Shown: positions 1 through 8,530, counted from the stretch's first letter. The stretch: 64,000 nucleotides of DNA from Bryobacterales bacterium (GCA_019261985.1 JAFAQY010000018.1:1-64000); one strand, 5' to 3'. Numbers and translations: made by a program. The notes: generated by a model not told the origin, from the sequence alone.

Positions 1-702
1 TTGGCTCTGCGTTCCGGGCACATAGCCGAGCAGCCATTCGTTGCTTTGATCCACGTTCGGATCCACGGGCGCGGGAGGCGCGGGGCTGCCGTCGCTCCCT
101 GGCGGAATGTACGGCTCCCCTACCTTTGCGTCCTTCATCCATTTCGACCCCGGCGGGCGGATGTGCACGCTCGCATGATGGACCACGGCGCGATTGCCCG
201 GCCGCACCTCCGCGTCCAACACCCACGTGTCTTTGGTGAAGCCGGTCGGCACAACGAAATACGTATACAGAACCGTGCCCTTCGCGGGAACCGCATACGG
301 CTTCTGCATCGAGATGACGACGTCCGGATGAATATTCCATCCATCCGTCCATCGCACGGGAGCGGGCTGGTCTTTCGGATTGCCCTCCGGCGCGCCCACA
401 TCGGCCCATGCCGAAAGGGTCTCGACATCGTGTGCGCTCAAGCTGCGGTCGTTCGCGAAATGCCCGTATCTCGGATCGGCGAACCACGGCGGCATCTTCT
501 TCGTCACGACTGCCGTCTTGATCGCCTTGGCCCATGGCCGCGCCTCCGAATACGTCAGCAGCGGAATCGGCCCGATCTCGCCGGGACGGTGGCAGCTCTG
601 GCAGTTCTTTTGAAGGATCGGGAGAACATCCCGATTGAAGGTAACTTCGGGAGCTGCCATTGCCGCGACAGCCGCGATCAGTAATACACAAATCCCTTTC
701 AT
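1..702 (-). CDS. Secreted cytochrome c / PHM-like protein, partial (C-terminus outside window)
   Basis: The ATG at 702 opens a frame that runs off the left edge; 234 residues are visible. Residues 1-15 form a hydrophobic export signal. A haem c motif CQSCH follows near residue 34, in the context NCQSCHRPGE. Further on is VVHHASVH, the paired histidines seen in copper type II monooxygenase-like (PHM) domains. The same order (signal, haem motif, HH) is found in the complete gene at 2725-4935, so the two are probably paralogues or of similar architecture. The likely role is a periplasmic redox protein; the substrate is unknown. Whether it also ends in a beta-propeller cannot be seen here. The large plus-strand frame over the same bases is an antisense shadow. 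Confidence 0.75.
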   Translation of the reverse strand, partial: MKGICVLLIAAVAAMAAPEVTFNRDVLPILQKNCQSCHRPGEIGPIPLLTYSEARPWAKAIKTAVVTKKMPPWFADPRYGHFANDRSLSAHDVETLSAWADVGAPEGNPKDQPAPVRWTDGWNIHPDVVISMQKPYAVPAKGTVLYTYFVVPTGFTKDTWVLDAEVRPGNRAVVHHASVHIRPPGSKWMKDAKVGEPYIPPGSDGSPAPPAPVDPNVDQSNEWLLGYVPGTQSQ

Positions 703-899
703 GAGTACCTCGCTCGCTTGCGACAAAGTATAACATTCGATCCACAAAAATAGCTGTTTGTTTCACGCCAATCGATAAATGTTTACTTGAGGCCCTCGCG
801 CGAATGCCTTGGAAACGCAGTTCTAAACGCCGCGATCAAATGAGCAGAACGTCGATCGCGCCGATTTGATTGCAATCCGCTCAGTCCGAAAAAATAAAT

Positions 900-1040
900 A
901 TGAAACGCAGTTCCGTTCTCGTTTACGCCAGCCTTATGGGTGGGCTGTTGGTATTTTCAGCGGGGATTTGTAGCGCGCAAGCGCAAAATGGGCCGGCCCA
1001 AACTCAGGCGCAGCCTCAGCCGGGCCCGGGTGGAACGTAG
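900..1040 (+). CDS. Small secreted Gln/Pro-rich peptide (46 aa), tentative
   Basis: A 46-codon frame with the layout of a small exported peptide: MKRSS start, a hydrophobic stretch YASLMGGLLVFSAGI, a probable cleavage site after CSAQA, then a short tail rich in Q, P and G. No convincing ribosome binding site is visible upstream; the preceding bases are A-rich. It lies alone between divergent secreted-protein genes. The signal-peptide pattern is seen directly, but expression is inferred and the frame could be chance. Nothing else is recognised in the 703-1230 interval. Confidence 0.35.
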   Translation: MKRSSVLVYASLMGGLLVFSAGICSAQAQNGPAQTQAQPQPGPGGT

Positions 1041-1230
1041 GCTCAAGTCAAACGCCCCGCGTTAACGGCGAGGGCGCCGTGTCCCTTAGGCATCGTCGCG
1101 GCTCTTGCAGGGGGGCCGGCGTCCGCCTGACTCTTTTCCCTCTGCAGTGGCACTCATCGAATGCGTAATTCCCCTCGGCTGTAAACGATTTGCAGGTGGA
1201 GATCGAGACTTCGTGAAACTGGGCAAGTGG

Positions 1231-1710
1231 ATGATCAAGGGCGCTGAAACGGAGGCGTGTGTGGGTGTTTTTTTGGCTGCGCTGTTGTCGTGCACGGGGA
1301 ATGTGTCTCCGGACTTACGGTCTGCTTATTGCCAGGCGGTCCTTGCGTGGACGCCTTACCGGGCGGAAGTCGGCGAGGTGAGATGGTGTCATCCATGGGA
1401 GTGCGCCGGAATGGGCGGCGCTATTTTCCGCTCGGATACTCGAACCATTGCTGTCGATCCGCAATGGCCGTTCAAAGGGGACGGCCTGGTGCTGACGATA
1501 GAACACGAGTACGGCCACGCTCTCGGGTTGCCGCATCGCCAGGGGAACTCGATCATGAAGCCGGGTTGGGATCCGCCGCTGGCATCGGGGCCTACGGAAG
1601 ACGATTTTAGAGATCTCGAGAGACTGCGGAATTTGAGCACCGGTGAGAACTGGCATGCGCCGGTTGGGTCCGCGGCGCGCGGAAGCAGCCCTGGACCGGC
1701 GGGCGACTGA
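1231..1710 (+). CDS. Metzincin-type zinc metalloprotease, putative lipoprotein
   Basis: The 159-residue product carries the full metzincin zinc site HEYGHALGLPH (HExxHxxGxxH) followed by the Met-turn-like NSIM, as in matrixins and related bacterial proteases. The start at 1231 was chosen because it places a hydrophobic segment ending in AALLSC near the N-terminus, which resembles a lipobox; a GTG at 1258 is also possible. Four more cysteines (YCQ, WCHPWEC) could form disulfides, which suits an exported protein. The protein is about the size of a bare catalytic domain with no obvious propeptide cysteine switch. It ends 2 bp from the stop of the convergent gene at 1712. The protease role is confident; the target is unknown. 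Confidence 0.65.
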   Translation: MIKGAETEACVGVFLAALLSCTGNVSPDLRSAYCQAVLAWTPYRAEVGEVRWCHPWECAGMGGAIFRSDTRTIAVDPQWPFKGDGLVLTIEHEYGHALGLPHRQGNSIMKPGWDPPLASGPTEDDFRDLERLRNLSTGENWHAPVGSAARGSSPGPAGD

Positions 1711-1711
1711 T

Positions 1712-2578
1712 TCACTTCGCCGCCCCCGGCGCATTGCCGATCATGTGCCTGGAATCCTTCTCGTCTTCCTGGCAGATCGACTCCATAAGCTGGAACCCCG
1801 GCCGCCAGCGGACCGTGTTGCTGGTGGTCCACGGCTTTGAATACGCGCCTGGATCGTCGATGGTGACTTCGTACTTCAGCGTGTTGGAGTCCGTGCGAAT
1901 GTAGCGCTCGATCAGATGCGCGCGCTCGGTCTGCGGATGCCCGGCTTGGTCCAGCCACGCCTTGCCGTTGAAGCCAACAACATCCACCACCAGAGTGTTG
2001 CCTGCGTAATGCCCGATCGAATCGCCGAGCCACGTGGAGCGGACTTTGCTGGGATGCTTGGGCGCCGCGGTCGCGGCGAGTGGCACCACGCGCCACAAAT
2101 AATTGTCGCCCTCGAATACAAAGATGACCTGATCGCGCGTTTGCACGATTTCGAACGGATATGGATCGAACATGTATCGAGGCACGCCCACGGGAAGGCA
2201 GCGCGCTTCAGGATCGCCTTTGGAGTTGCTCTCCACGCGCTGATTGAAAATGCTCAGCGCCGCGGCAAGGAACGGGACGTCCACGTGCTTATCGGCGCTG
2301 CGAACGCCCTTCCATCGCTCCTCGGCGATGTTGCCGCCGAAGCCGGGATACCAGGCACCATCGCCGCCGAAGTCCGGCCGGCCATCCGCGAAATGAGGCG
2401 CGGGGCCGGCGGGAGTGGGCGGCTGTTTTCCCTTAGCGCCGTTTTCCTGGGGCTGATTCGCATATCCGCCCAGGAAGGGACCCGGATCCTTCGCGGGAGT
2501 CGCGGCTTGCTGTCCAAACGAGCAAGCCGCGGCAAAGACGATAACGGCGGCCCAAATTCTCACAGTCCTTAGTGTCAC
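1712..2578 (-). CDS. Conserved secreted protein of unknown function
   Basis: The product begins with a signal-like segment (RIWAAVIVFAAACSFGQQ). It has a Pro/Gly/Asn-rich linker, then a domain with FADGRPDFGGDGAWYPG, CLPVGVPRYMFDPYPFEIVQT and WRPGFQLMESICQEDEKD. This style of secreted protein is common in Acidobacteria, but I do not know its function. The open frame extends back to 2671, but that part is encoded by the palindromic repeat at 2609-2727 and looks artificial. GTG at 2578 is preferred, with GTG at 2563 as an alternative. Two cysteines remain in the mature part. It may be transcribed with the upstream gene 2725-4935 on the same strand. Confidence 0.6.
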   Translation of the reverse strand: MTLRTVRIWAAVIVFAAACSFGQQAATPAKDPGPFLGGYANQPQENGAKGKQPPTPAGPAPHFADGRPDFGGDGAWYPGFGGNIAEERWKGVRSADKHVDVPFLAAALSIFNQRVESNSKGDPEARCLPVGVPRYMFDPYPFEIVQTRDQVIFVFEGDNYLWRVVPLAATAAPKHPSKVRSTWLGDSIGHYAGNTLVVDVVGFNGKAWLDQAGHPQTERAHLIERYIRTDSNTLKYEVTIDDPGAYSKPWTTSNTVRWRPGFQLMESICQEDEKDSRHMIGNAPGAAK

Positions 2579-2608
2579 ACGCGGCAAGCGCGGCACATTT
2601 AGCCAGTT

Positions 2609-2727
2609 GTGGGGCGGACGCCTCGTCCGCGGCCGGCCCCCTGGCCGGCCTTGGTCGTTGTGTGCTCTCACGTTGCAACCGACCAGCGGGACGAGGGCGT
2701 CCCGCGCAGACCAGGGGGTCTGCCCTA
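2609..2727. repeat. GC-rich palindromic intergenic repeat
   Basis: The interval holds consecutive hairpins: GCGGACGCCTCGTCCGC (centre near 2622), GGCCGGCCCCCTGGCCGGCC (2631-2650), a CGGGACGAGGGCGTCCCG hairpin near 2697-2704 and CAGACCAGGGGGTCTG near 2707-2722. These are stacked inverted repeats, unlike the GGTTGCCAACC type found elsewhere in the window. They sit between two co-oriented genes and could act as a processing site or attenuator. That function is inference. Confidence 0.6.
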
Positions 2728-4935
2728 CCTCGCTGCCGGCACGAACACAAACGTCTGCCCATCGGGACCGGCGATACTGCTGAGTTGTCCCGGGCCGGCC
2801 ACGGGTTGGCGAAAAAGCATCTTCGGCGTCCCCACGCGGAGATCGGTTGCAGTGGTTACATCGACGCCCATAATGGCGAAACCGGGCAGCGTCATGTAGT
2901 AGAGTTCCTTTCCGTCCTGCCGCCAGGCGATCGCGCCCAGCGCGCCATCGGTGGAGACTCGCACGGGCTTAGCATCGGGGGATGCCGGCTTCAGATCGGC
3001 GACATACGTATCCCAACGCCCGGACTCATTTGAGCTGAAAGCCAGATACCGGCCGTCAGGCGAAAAACGCCCCGCGCGCACGCTGTATTTGCCGCCGAAC
3101 AACGGATTCGGCTTGCGCTCCCCATTTAACGGAAGCTCATAAGTGACGTCGCCCGCCCAGAAGCAGAGTCGTCCGTCGACCGACCAATCCGTGACGACCA
3201 CCGCCTCGCCCGGCTTATGTGCGTAGATCAGGGCCGGATTGCCTGACCCGTCCGAAGACTTGCGGTAGATCGAGTTCGCATTGCCGGATATGGAAACCGA
3301 GACATAGGCGATCTGCTTTCCGTCGGGCGACCAAACGGGCGAGGCGTTCTGCTCGGGATCGGCGGTAATGCGCGTCGATTTGCCGCTCGCGATATCGATC
3401 ACCCAAACATCCGAATCTCCGGAATCGCGGTCTGTCTTGATAACGGCCACGCGCTTGCCGTCCGGGGAGAGCGCGGCCTGGCTGTACAACCCGGGTTCGC
3501 CGAGCCTGCTCACAGTCTTGCCCTGCCGGTCGAACAAAGCAATCTGCTGCGGCTTCTCCGCGGCTCGCCGCTCCTCCGCCACGAAGCGCGCCACCGAGCC
3601 GTTTTGCAATCCTGTCCCGATAGAAGCCTTCACACGCTCGCCCGCGCTTTGCTCGATTGCTGCTTCGTCCTCTTTACGGACCGCATTCAAAGCGAACATA
3701 ATGCCGCCCATTTCATCAAACGATTGCTCGCCCCACAGCACTCGCTTCGGAGGATTGCTCGGATTACGCGGATTATCGCCGGAGTTGTCCCAGCCGATCG
3801 TGACATCGATCCGCGTGCCTTTTGGCAGAAACACAGGCTGTTTATAGTTGTACTGCTCTTGCCAGTTGAAGTCCCAATCTTTGATCCACAGTAGCGGCTG
3901 GGTGCCGCCGTCCGGCAGCGTGGCCATCGCTTTCAAATCCTTTCCGATGTAATGGGCGTGCGCGAACGCGGATAACACACGGACATCCGCGGGCAGCGTA
4001 ACCGAATCGTGAATCGAATAATTCTTCACCCCGGGCGCGATATCGACACTCGATTCGAGCCCGAACAGAGCAGGGACGGCAATCTGAAGAACTTTTTTCT
4101 CCGGCGCGCGATCCCCGAAATACAGGCCGACCACCGCCCGTTCCGTCTCTGGCTTGCCTGTCGGATGAAAGTGCATTTGAAGGATGAAGTCGGTGCCTTT
4201 AGACAGCGGTACCGCCTGGTCGTCGGCAACAAAAACGGGCATTGTGCCCACTGCCCAACCACCGAGGCCTCCCGCCGGGGCGAGCCCGGGCTGAACGCCG
4301 ACTCCGAAGCCGAGACCGTTTAGTCCGCCGAAGCCCGGTTTGCCGTCCTGTCCGTCGCGATTCTTAAAAGCGCCGGCTTTTACATACGCAAATATGGCGT
4401 GGTGCACGGCTTTGCGGGCCGTCGGCCGAAATTCGACCGCTCGCACCCATTTGTCTTGTGTTAAGCCGGTGGGAATTGCGAAATTTCGATAGATGTCCGG
4501 GCCGCTTGCAGGGACCTCGAAAGCCTCCGGCATCTCCAGAATCAGATCAGGCTTGCCTAGCTGCCATCCGTCGGTGAACTCGGGAACCTTCGGCATTTTG
4601 GCCCGATTGCCTTCCGGCATTCCTTGCTTTACCCACTCGCCGATCGCCGCTATTTCTGTATCGGAAAGGCGGCGCTCGCCCGCGAACTCGCCATATCCGT
4701 GCTCGGCATGCCAGGGCGGCATGTAGCGGGACCGCGTCACGGTCGCGATCAGGGAGCCGCGCTTCTTGACGTCTTCATAGGAGATCAATGCAAAAGGAGC
4801 AGCTTCTCCCGGCCGGTGGCAGGCGACGCAGTTTTTGTACAGAATCGGAGCGATCGTTTCGGTGAACGTCGGCTTGTCCGCCGCTTGCAATAGCGCGGCG
4901 GCCGTAAAAGCGAGCAGGAATCGAAATGGCCGCAT
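2725..4935 (-). CDS. Secreted cytochrome c - PHM-like - TolB-type propeller fusion
   Basis: This 736-residue exported protein has three parts. Residues 1-19 are a signal peptide. A cytochrome-like segment carries CVACH (36-40), a covalent haem site. The central part resembles copper type II ascorbate-dependent monooxygenases (PHM/DBM), with VHH (178-179), QMHFH (H255, H257) and HAHYIGK (H326, H328) matching the copper-ligand pattern HH / H / HxH. From about residue 470 there are WD40-like TolB repeats such as ALSPDGKR, VWSPDGKQ and RFSPDGRY. A periplasmic oxidoreductase is likely. The fusion gives a haem group beside a copper site, so intramolecular electron transfer is possible (inference). 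The ATG at 4935 is the only good start. It is divergent from padR at 5022. Confidence 0.75.
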   Translation of the reverse strand: MRPFRFLLAFTAAALLQAADKPTFTETIAPILYKNCVACHRPGEAAPFALISYEDVKKRGSLIATVTRSRYMPPWHAEHGYGEFAGERRLSDTEIAAIGEWVKQGMPEGNRAKMPKVPEFTDGWQLGKPDLILEMPEAFEVPASGPDIYRNFAIPTGLTQDKWVRAVEFRPTARKAVHHAIFAYVKAGAFKNRDGQDGKPGFGGLNGLGFGVGVQPGLAPAGGLGGWAVGTMPVFVADDQAVPLSKGTDFILQMHFHPTGKPETERAVVGLYFGDRAPEKKVLQIAVPALFGLESSVDIAPGVKNYSIHDSVTLPADVRVLSAFAHAHYIGKDLKAMATLPDGGTQPLLWIKDWDFNWQEQYNYKQPVFLPKGTRIDVTIGWDNSGDNPRNPSNPPKRVLWGEQSFDEMGGIMFALNAVRKEDEAAIEQSAGERVKASIGTGLQNGSVARFVAEERRAAEKPQQIALFDRQGKTVSRLGEPGLYSQAALSPDGKRVAVIKTDRDSGDSDVWVIDIASGKSTRITADPEQNASPVWSPDGKQIAYVSVSISGNANSIYRKSSDGSGNPALIYAHKPGEAVVVTDWSVDGRLCFWAGDVTYELPLNGERKPNPLFGGKYSVRAGRFSPDGRYLAFSSNESGRWDTYVADLKPASPDAKPVRVSTDGALGAIAWRQDGKELYYMTLPGFAIMGVDVTTATDLRVGTPKMLFRQPVAGPGQLSSIAGPDGQTFVFVPAAR

Positions 4936-4942
4936 GCCCGAT

Positions 4943-5004
4943 TGTCGATGATCTAGGTATCAGTTGTCAAGATTTTTGTTGAGATTTGTCGATGTTCTAG
5001 GTAA
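4943..5004. promoter_or_regulatory. Direct-repeat operator candidate between divergent genes (PadR)
   Basis: Two near-identical 18-bp direct repeats, TGTCGATGATCTAGGTAT (4943-4960) and TGTCGATGTTCTAGGTAA (4987-5004), lie 44 bp apart (start to start) in the 86-bp gap between the redox gene and padR. They differ at two positions. Their place just before padR suggests autoregulatory PadR binding sites; this is inference. Confidence 0.4.
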
Positions 5005-5021
5005 TATCGGCAGTAGGCGTC

Positions 5022-5351
5022 ATGCCCAAGCCATCCGATCTCCTGCAAGGCACACTCGATCTCCTGATTCTGAAATCTCTCCACCGCGAACCGCTTCACG
5101 GTTGGGCGATTTCCAAGCGCATTCTTCAACTTTCCGATGATGTTCTATGCGTCCAGCAAGGCTCGTTATACCCGGCTCTGCACAGGCTGGAGCAGCAGGG
5201 CTGGATTTCAGCCGAATGGAAGGAAACAGACCTCGGCCGCAGCGCGAAGTTTTATTCGCTGACTCGCGACGGTAAACGCCAGTTGGAACGCGAGCTTGAA
5301 AGCTGGCGTCGCCTCTCGTCGGCCGTTGGGTTGTTGCTGAAGCGAGCCTAA
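5022..5351 (+). CDS. PadR family transcriptional regulator
   Basis: This 109-residue protein is the standard length of a short PadR repressor. It opens with the family signature LLQGTLDLLILKSL, followed by HGWAISKRI, the recognition region QQGSLYPALHRLEQQGWI, the wing (KFYSLTRDGKRQLERE), and a short C-terminal helix. PadR proteins of this subclass are typically encoded next to ADOP permeases in Acidobacteria, and one follows here at 5511. They probably control that permease and themselves. The inducer is unknown. The ATG at 5022 follows the repeated operator-like motif at 4943-5004. A palindromic repeat element separates it from the permease. Confidence 0.88.
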   Translation: MPKPSDLLQGTLDLLILKSLHREPLHGWAISKRILQLSDDVLCVQQGSLYPALHRLEQQGWISAEWKETDLGRSAKFYSLTRDGKRQLERELESWRRLSSAVGLLLKRA

Positions 5352-5370
5352 TGTTATGCCTGGAGAGTCA

Positions 5371-5504
5371 GTAGGGCAGGTTGCCAACGTGCGGCGGGTT
5401 GCCAACCCGCTTCGAGAGCTTCTAGATTTTCGAACGGCACAACCTTTTCACCAAACCCGGACAGCGCGGTTGGCAACCGCGCGCCGGATGGCATCAGGCC
5501 CCAC
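5371..5504. repeat. GGTTGCCAACC nested-palindrome repeat, copy 1
   Basis: The copy begins TAGGGCAGGTTGCCAACGTGCGG and ends GGATGGCATCAGGCCCCAC. The left and right halves are inverted versions of one another (GCGGGTTGCCAACCCGC versus GCGCGGTTGGCAACCGCGC). It lies between padR and its permease and ends only 6 bp before the permease ATG, so the permease ribosome-binding region (AGAAG) directly abuts the repeat. Confidence 0.85.
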
Positions 5505-5510
5505 CAGAAG

Positions 5511-8222
5511 ATGACCGCGGCACGTCTTCTCCGCATATCCCGCCTACGGCTGCGGTCCCTATTTCAAAAATACCGCGCCGACGCCGAACTCGCCCGTGAG
5601 CTCGCATTTCATTTCGATGCACTCGTTCAAGAGAATCTCGCCGCTGGAATGGCCGAAAAAGCCGCGCGCCAGGCCGCTGCGCGAACTCTAGGCAATGCGT
5701 CTCTGCTCGAAGAGCAATGCCGCGACCAGCGCCGGCTGACGTGGTTTCACGATTTCAAAGGCGACGCGCGCTACGCCTTGCGCATGATGCGCAATAACCC
5801 CGGGTTTACGGCGATCGCGGCCGCGTCGCTCGCTCTCGGCATTGGCGCCCATACCGCCATTCTCGGCGCAATCGATCAAATGGCGTTCGGCGCCCTGCCC
5901 TTCCGCGACCCTGACCGGATCGTGCGAATCCGCACCTACAGCTTTGACGACCCGCAGCAAAACGTGAATGCGTCGCTGCCGGACTACTTCGCGTTCAAGG
6001 AACAAACCGAGGTTTTCGAACGTATTGGATGCGCTTTGGCGGATCAGAAAAATCTCGGTGGATCGGAAAACGGGGAACCACCGGAAAGGATCTACGGCCA
6101 AGGTTTCTCTTCGGGGGTGTTTGAGGCGCTAGGCGTGCGCCCGCTGCTAGGCCGTACTTTCGCGGATACGGATTTCCAACGCGGCCCTCCTCGCGTAATC
6201 GTGTTGAGCTACCGCCTGTGGCAGCGGCATTTCAGGGCCGACCCCGATGTCGTTGGCAAGAAGATCGCTCTCAACGGCAGCCCGGTAGAGATTGTCGGCG
6301 TGATGCCGCGCGATTTTCGCTTTGCGGAAGAGCCGCCGGAGTACTGGGTTCCGCTTTCGCCGGTCCGGAATTCTTTACAGGCGGGCGTTCGTTATTACGT
6401 CATCGTTGCGCGGCTAAAGCGAGGCCGAACCATTACCCAGGCACAAGGCGAGCTTGATCGCGTGGCGGCTCAGCTTGCCCGCGATTTTCCGGAGACCCAT
6501 GTGGGCTGGGGCGCTCGGGTTCAGCCGCTGCGCGAGGCATTGTTCGGCTGGATCACGCAGCCTTTGCTGACGATGGAAGGCGCGGTAGCCCTGGTCCTCT
6601 TGATCGCCTGCGCGAATGTAGCAGGATTGTTGTTGGCGCGTGGAGAGTCAAGGCGGCAGGAGATCGCCATGCGGGTGGCACTGGGCGCGCGCCGCGGCCG
6701 CATCCTCCGTCAACTTCTAACAGAGAGCCTTATGCTGTCTTTGCTTGCCGCAATACTGGGCTTGGCCGTTGCCTGGCTTGGCTTGCAAGCTCTCGTCAAG
6801 CTGACGCCGCCGCCGGCTGCTCCTCGTTTAATGGACATCCCGCTGAACCTTCGAATGCTTGTGCTGGCGGGTGTTACCGCCGTGATAACGACCATTGTTT
6901 TCGGCGCCGGCCCGGCGTTCACAATCGAAAGGACGTTCGTATTCAGCCGTGTTCCCGGAGCGACTTCGGGCAGACGGCAGACGCCGGTCGTCCGCGCCAT
7001 GCTGTTATCGGCGCAGATCGCGCTTGCGTTTGTCCTGCTGGTTTGTTCCGGCCTGTTCATGAAAAGCTATGCACGCCTCGCCGGACGCGACCTCAACTTC
7101 GATCCACGCGGCGTTTTGACCTTCGATTTCCGGGTTCCTGTCGATCGCTTCCTCCGCGTTGAAGGCGAGTATCGAGGTTTCCCTTATATGGCTGTCGATC
7201 CGTCCGCACGCGACAGGCTTCAGCGCATCTTGGAGAGCGTGCGCCGCGTGCCCGGCGTCGAATCCATCGCGGGCATATCCAATCCTCCCGTGAATAGCCT
7301 GATCGTTCCAACTTTGAGCGTGCAACGGGAGGGCGCGGCAGCCCCCGCCGGGGATACAGCCTATTTCCTGGTCACGCCGAACCTGTTCGCAACGCTGAAG
7401 ACTCCCTTCATTCGCGGCAGGGACTTCGATGAGCGCGACACTCCTGGCGCCGAATGGGTCGCGATCGTCAACGAAACCGCCGCGCGAAAGGTTTGGCCAG
7501 GTGAGGACCCGATCGGTAAGCGGTTCACGCTCGACAGCGTGCCTGACGACCGGCCCCGCCAGGTGATCGGCATCGTGCGCGATATCCCCACTCGATCGCG
7601 TTCGATAACTCCCGAGCCGGTGATCTATGCATCCTACGTTCAGCAGCCTTCCCGGTACCGTTTGCCGTGGGCCACGATCCTCGGCCAAATGACCTTCCTC
7701 GTGCGAACTTCGGGCAGTCCGATGTCCCTGGTCGCGCCGGTCGCGCGCGCGGTCGCGGAGGTGGACCCGGAGATCGCGGCAGCGAATATCGCGCCAGTCA
7801 CGCAATACACGGAACCTGCCATGCGCGAGCTGTTTTTCTTCTCTGCGATCATGGCCGTTTTCGCTTGCTTTGCGGCGGGTCTTGCGGCCATCAGCGCCTA
7901 TGGTGCGCTCGCGTACTCTGTCTCCCAAAGAACTCACGAGATTGGCATTCGCATCTCGTTGGGGGCAAGTCCCGGCGCAATTGCCGCCATGATGGCGCGC
8001 TGGACGATGGGAGTCGCCGGGACGGGCGCCGTTGTCGGGGTCGCGGGCGCGCTGGTATTGACGCGGCTGCTCGAATCGCAGTTGTGGGAGGTGAAACCCG
8101 CCGATGCCGGGACGTTCACGTCCGCACTAATTCTGTTGTTGGCTGCGGCGGCAAGCGCGTGCGTGCTCCCCGTCCGGCGCGCTTTGCGAATAGATCCGGC
8201 GGCTGCGCTGCGAAGCGAGTGA
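5511..8222 (+). CDS. ADOP-type ABC transporter permease (MacB/FtsX family)
   Basis: The 903-residue protein starts with the PadR-linked prefix domain (RADAELARELAFHFDALVQ, then an ARTLGN helix). A first transmembrane helix (FTAIAAASLALGIGAHTAI) and a MacB-like periplasmic domain (residues about 110-340) follow. The first FtsX permease block (GAVALVLLIACANVAGLLLARGE, QEIAMRVALGARRGRI) is followed by a second periplasmic domain and a second FtsX block (ISAYGALAYSVSQRTHEIGI). There is no ATPase domain and none is encoded nearby, which is typical of these orphan duplicated permeases. Export of a small molecule or peptide is assumed from the family. The last 38 codons are duplicated downstream at 8417-8530. 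Confidence 0.88.
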   Translation: MTAARLLRISRLRLRSLFQKYRADAELARELAFHFDALVQENLAAGMAEKAARQAAARTLGNASLLEEQCRDQRRLTWFHDFKGDARYALRMMRNNPGFTAIAAASLALGIGAHTAILGAIDQMAFGALPFRDPDRIVRIRTYSFDDPQQNVNASLPDYFAFKEQTEVFERIGCALADQKNLGGSENGEPPERIYGQGFSSGVFEALGVRPLLGRTFADTDFQRGPPRVIVLSYRLWQRHFRADPDVVGKKIALNGSPVEIVGVMPRDFRFAEEPPEYWVPLSPVRNSLQAGVRYYVIVARLKRGRTITQAQGELDRVAAQLARDFPETHVGWGARVQPLREALFGWITQPLLTMEGAVALVLLIACANVAGLLLARGESRRQEIAMRVALGARRGRILRQLLTESLMLSLLAAILGLAVAWLGLQALVKLTPPPAAPRLMDIPLNLRMLVLAGVTAVITTIVFGAGPAFTIERTFVFSRVPGATSGRRQTPVVRAMLLSAQIALAFVLLVCSGLFMKSYARLAGRDLNFDPRGVLTFDFRVPVDRFLRVEGEYRGFPYMAVDPSARDRLQRILESVRRVPGVESIAGISNPPVNSLIVPTLSVQREGAAAPAGDTAYFLVTPNLFATLKTPFIRGRDFDERDTPGAEWVAIVNETAARKVWPGEDPIGKRFTLDSVPDDRPRQVIGIVRDIPTRSRSITPEPVIYASYVQQPSRYRLPWATILGQMTFLVRTSGSPMSLVAPVARAVAEVDPEIAAANIAPVTQYTEPAMRELFFFSAIMAVFACFAAGLAAISAYGALAYSVSQRTHEIGIRISLGASPGAIAAMMARWTMGVAGTGAVVGVAGALVLTRLLESQLWEVKPADAGTFTSALILLLAAAASACVLPVRRALRIDPAAALRSE

Positions 8223-8230
8223 TGCAAAGC

Positions 8231-8313
8231 GTGTGGGCCAGGAGGCCATCCTGCGCGCGATTGCCAACCGCGCTATTCGGGGTTGGTAAAAACGTCGGCG
8301 GGCGGGTTGGCAA
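8231..8313. repeat. GGTTGCCAACC repeat, copy 2 (truncated)
   Basis: It starts GTGTGGGCCAGGAGGCCATCC and includes GCGATTGCCAACCGCGC and CGGGCGGGTTGGCAAC. It lacks the usual CCGCCCCAC end and runs straight into the next copy. Its left end directly follows the permease stop codon. Confidence 0.8.
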
Positions 8314-8314
8314 C

Positions 8315-8407
8315 GTGTGGGGCAGGATGCCATCCTGCGCGCGGTTGCCAACCGCGCTGTTCGGGGTTGGCAAAGACGTCGGCAGGCGGGTTGGCAACCC
8401 GCCCCAC
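8315..8407. repeat. GGTTGCCAACC repeat, copy 3
   Basis: A full-length 93-bp copy: GTGTGGGGCAGGATGCCATC at the left, GCGGTTGCCAACCGCGC in the middle and GCGGGTTGGCAACCCGCCCC at the right. It is nearly identical to copy 4 at 8539-8631. Confidence 0.85.
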
Positions 8408-8416
8408 GATCCTAAC

Positions 8417-8530
8417 GGGACGTTCACGTCCGCACTAAATCTTTTGATGGCTGCGGCGGCGAGCGCGTGCGTGCTCCCGGTCCGGCGCGCTTTGCGAATA
8501 GATCCCGCGGTTGCGCTCCGAAGCGAGTGA
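8417..8530 (+). pseudogene. Duplicated 3' end of an ADOP permease gene
   Basis: These 114 bp repeat the last 114 bp of the permease gene (8109-8222), with 8 substitutions (about 93% identity) and no indels. The frame and the stop codon are kept. The translated tail (GTFTSALNLLMAAAASACV and onward) differs from the permease C-terminus at only three residues. There is no start codon or permease body. It lies 308 bp downstream of the first copy, between two repeat elements, and is either the stump of a deleted tandem paralogue or a segmental duplication of gene end plus repeat. Confidence 0.88.

Noticed and set aside
1389-2096. 235-codon minus-strand frame
   Set aside because: It is antisense to the metzincin gene and out of frame with the secreted-protein gene; no domain or start.
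7005-7937. 310-codon minus-strand frame
   Set aside because: Antisense shadow of the ADOP permease, caused by high GC at third codon positions.
5511-8222. MacB with its own ATPase
   Set aside because: No Walker motifs are present in the protein or in neighbouring genes; it is an orphan permease.
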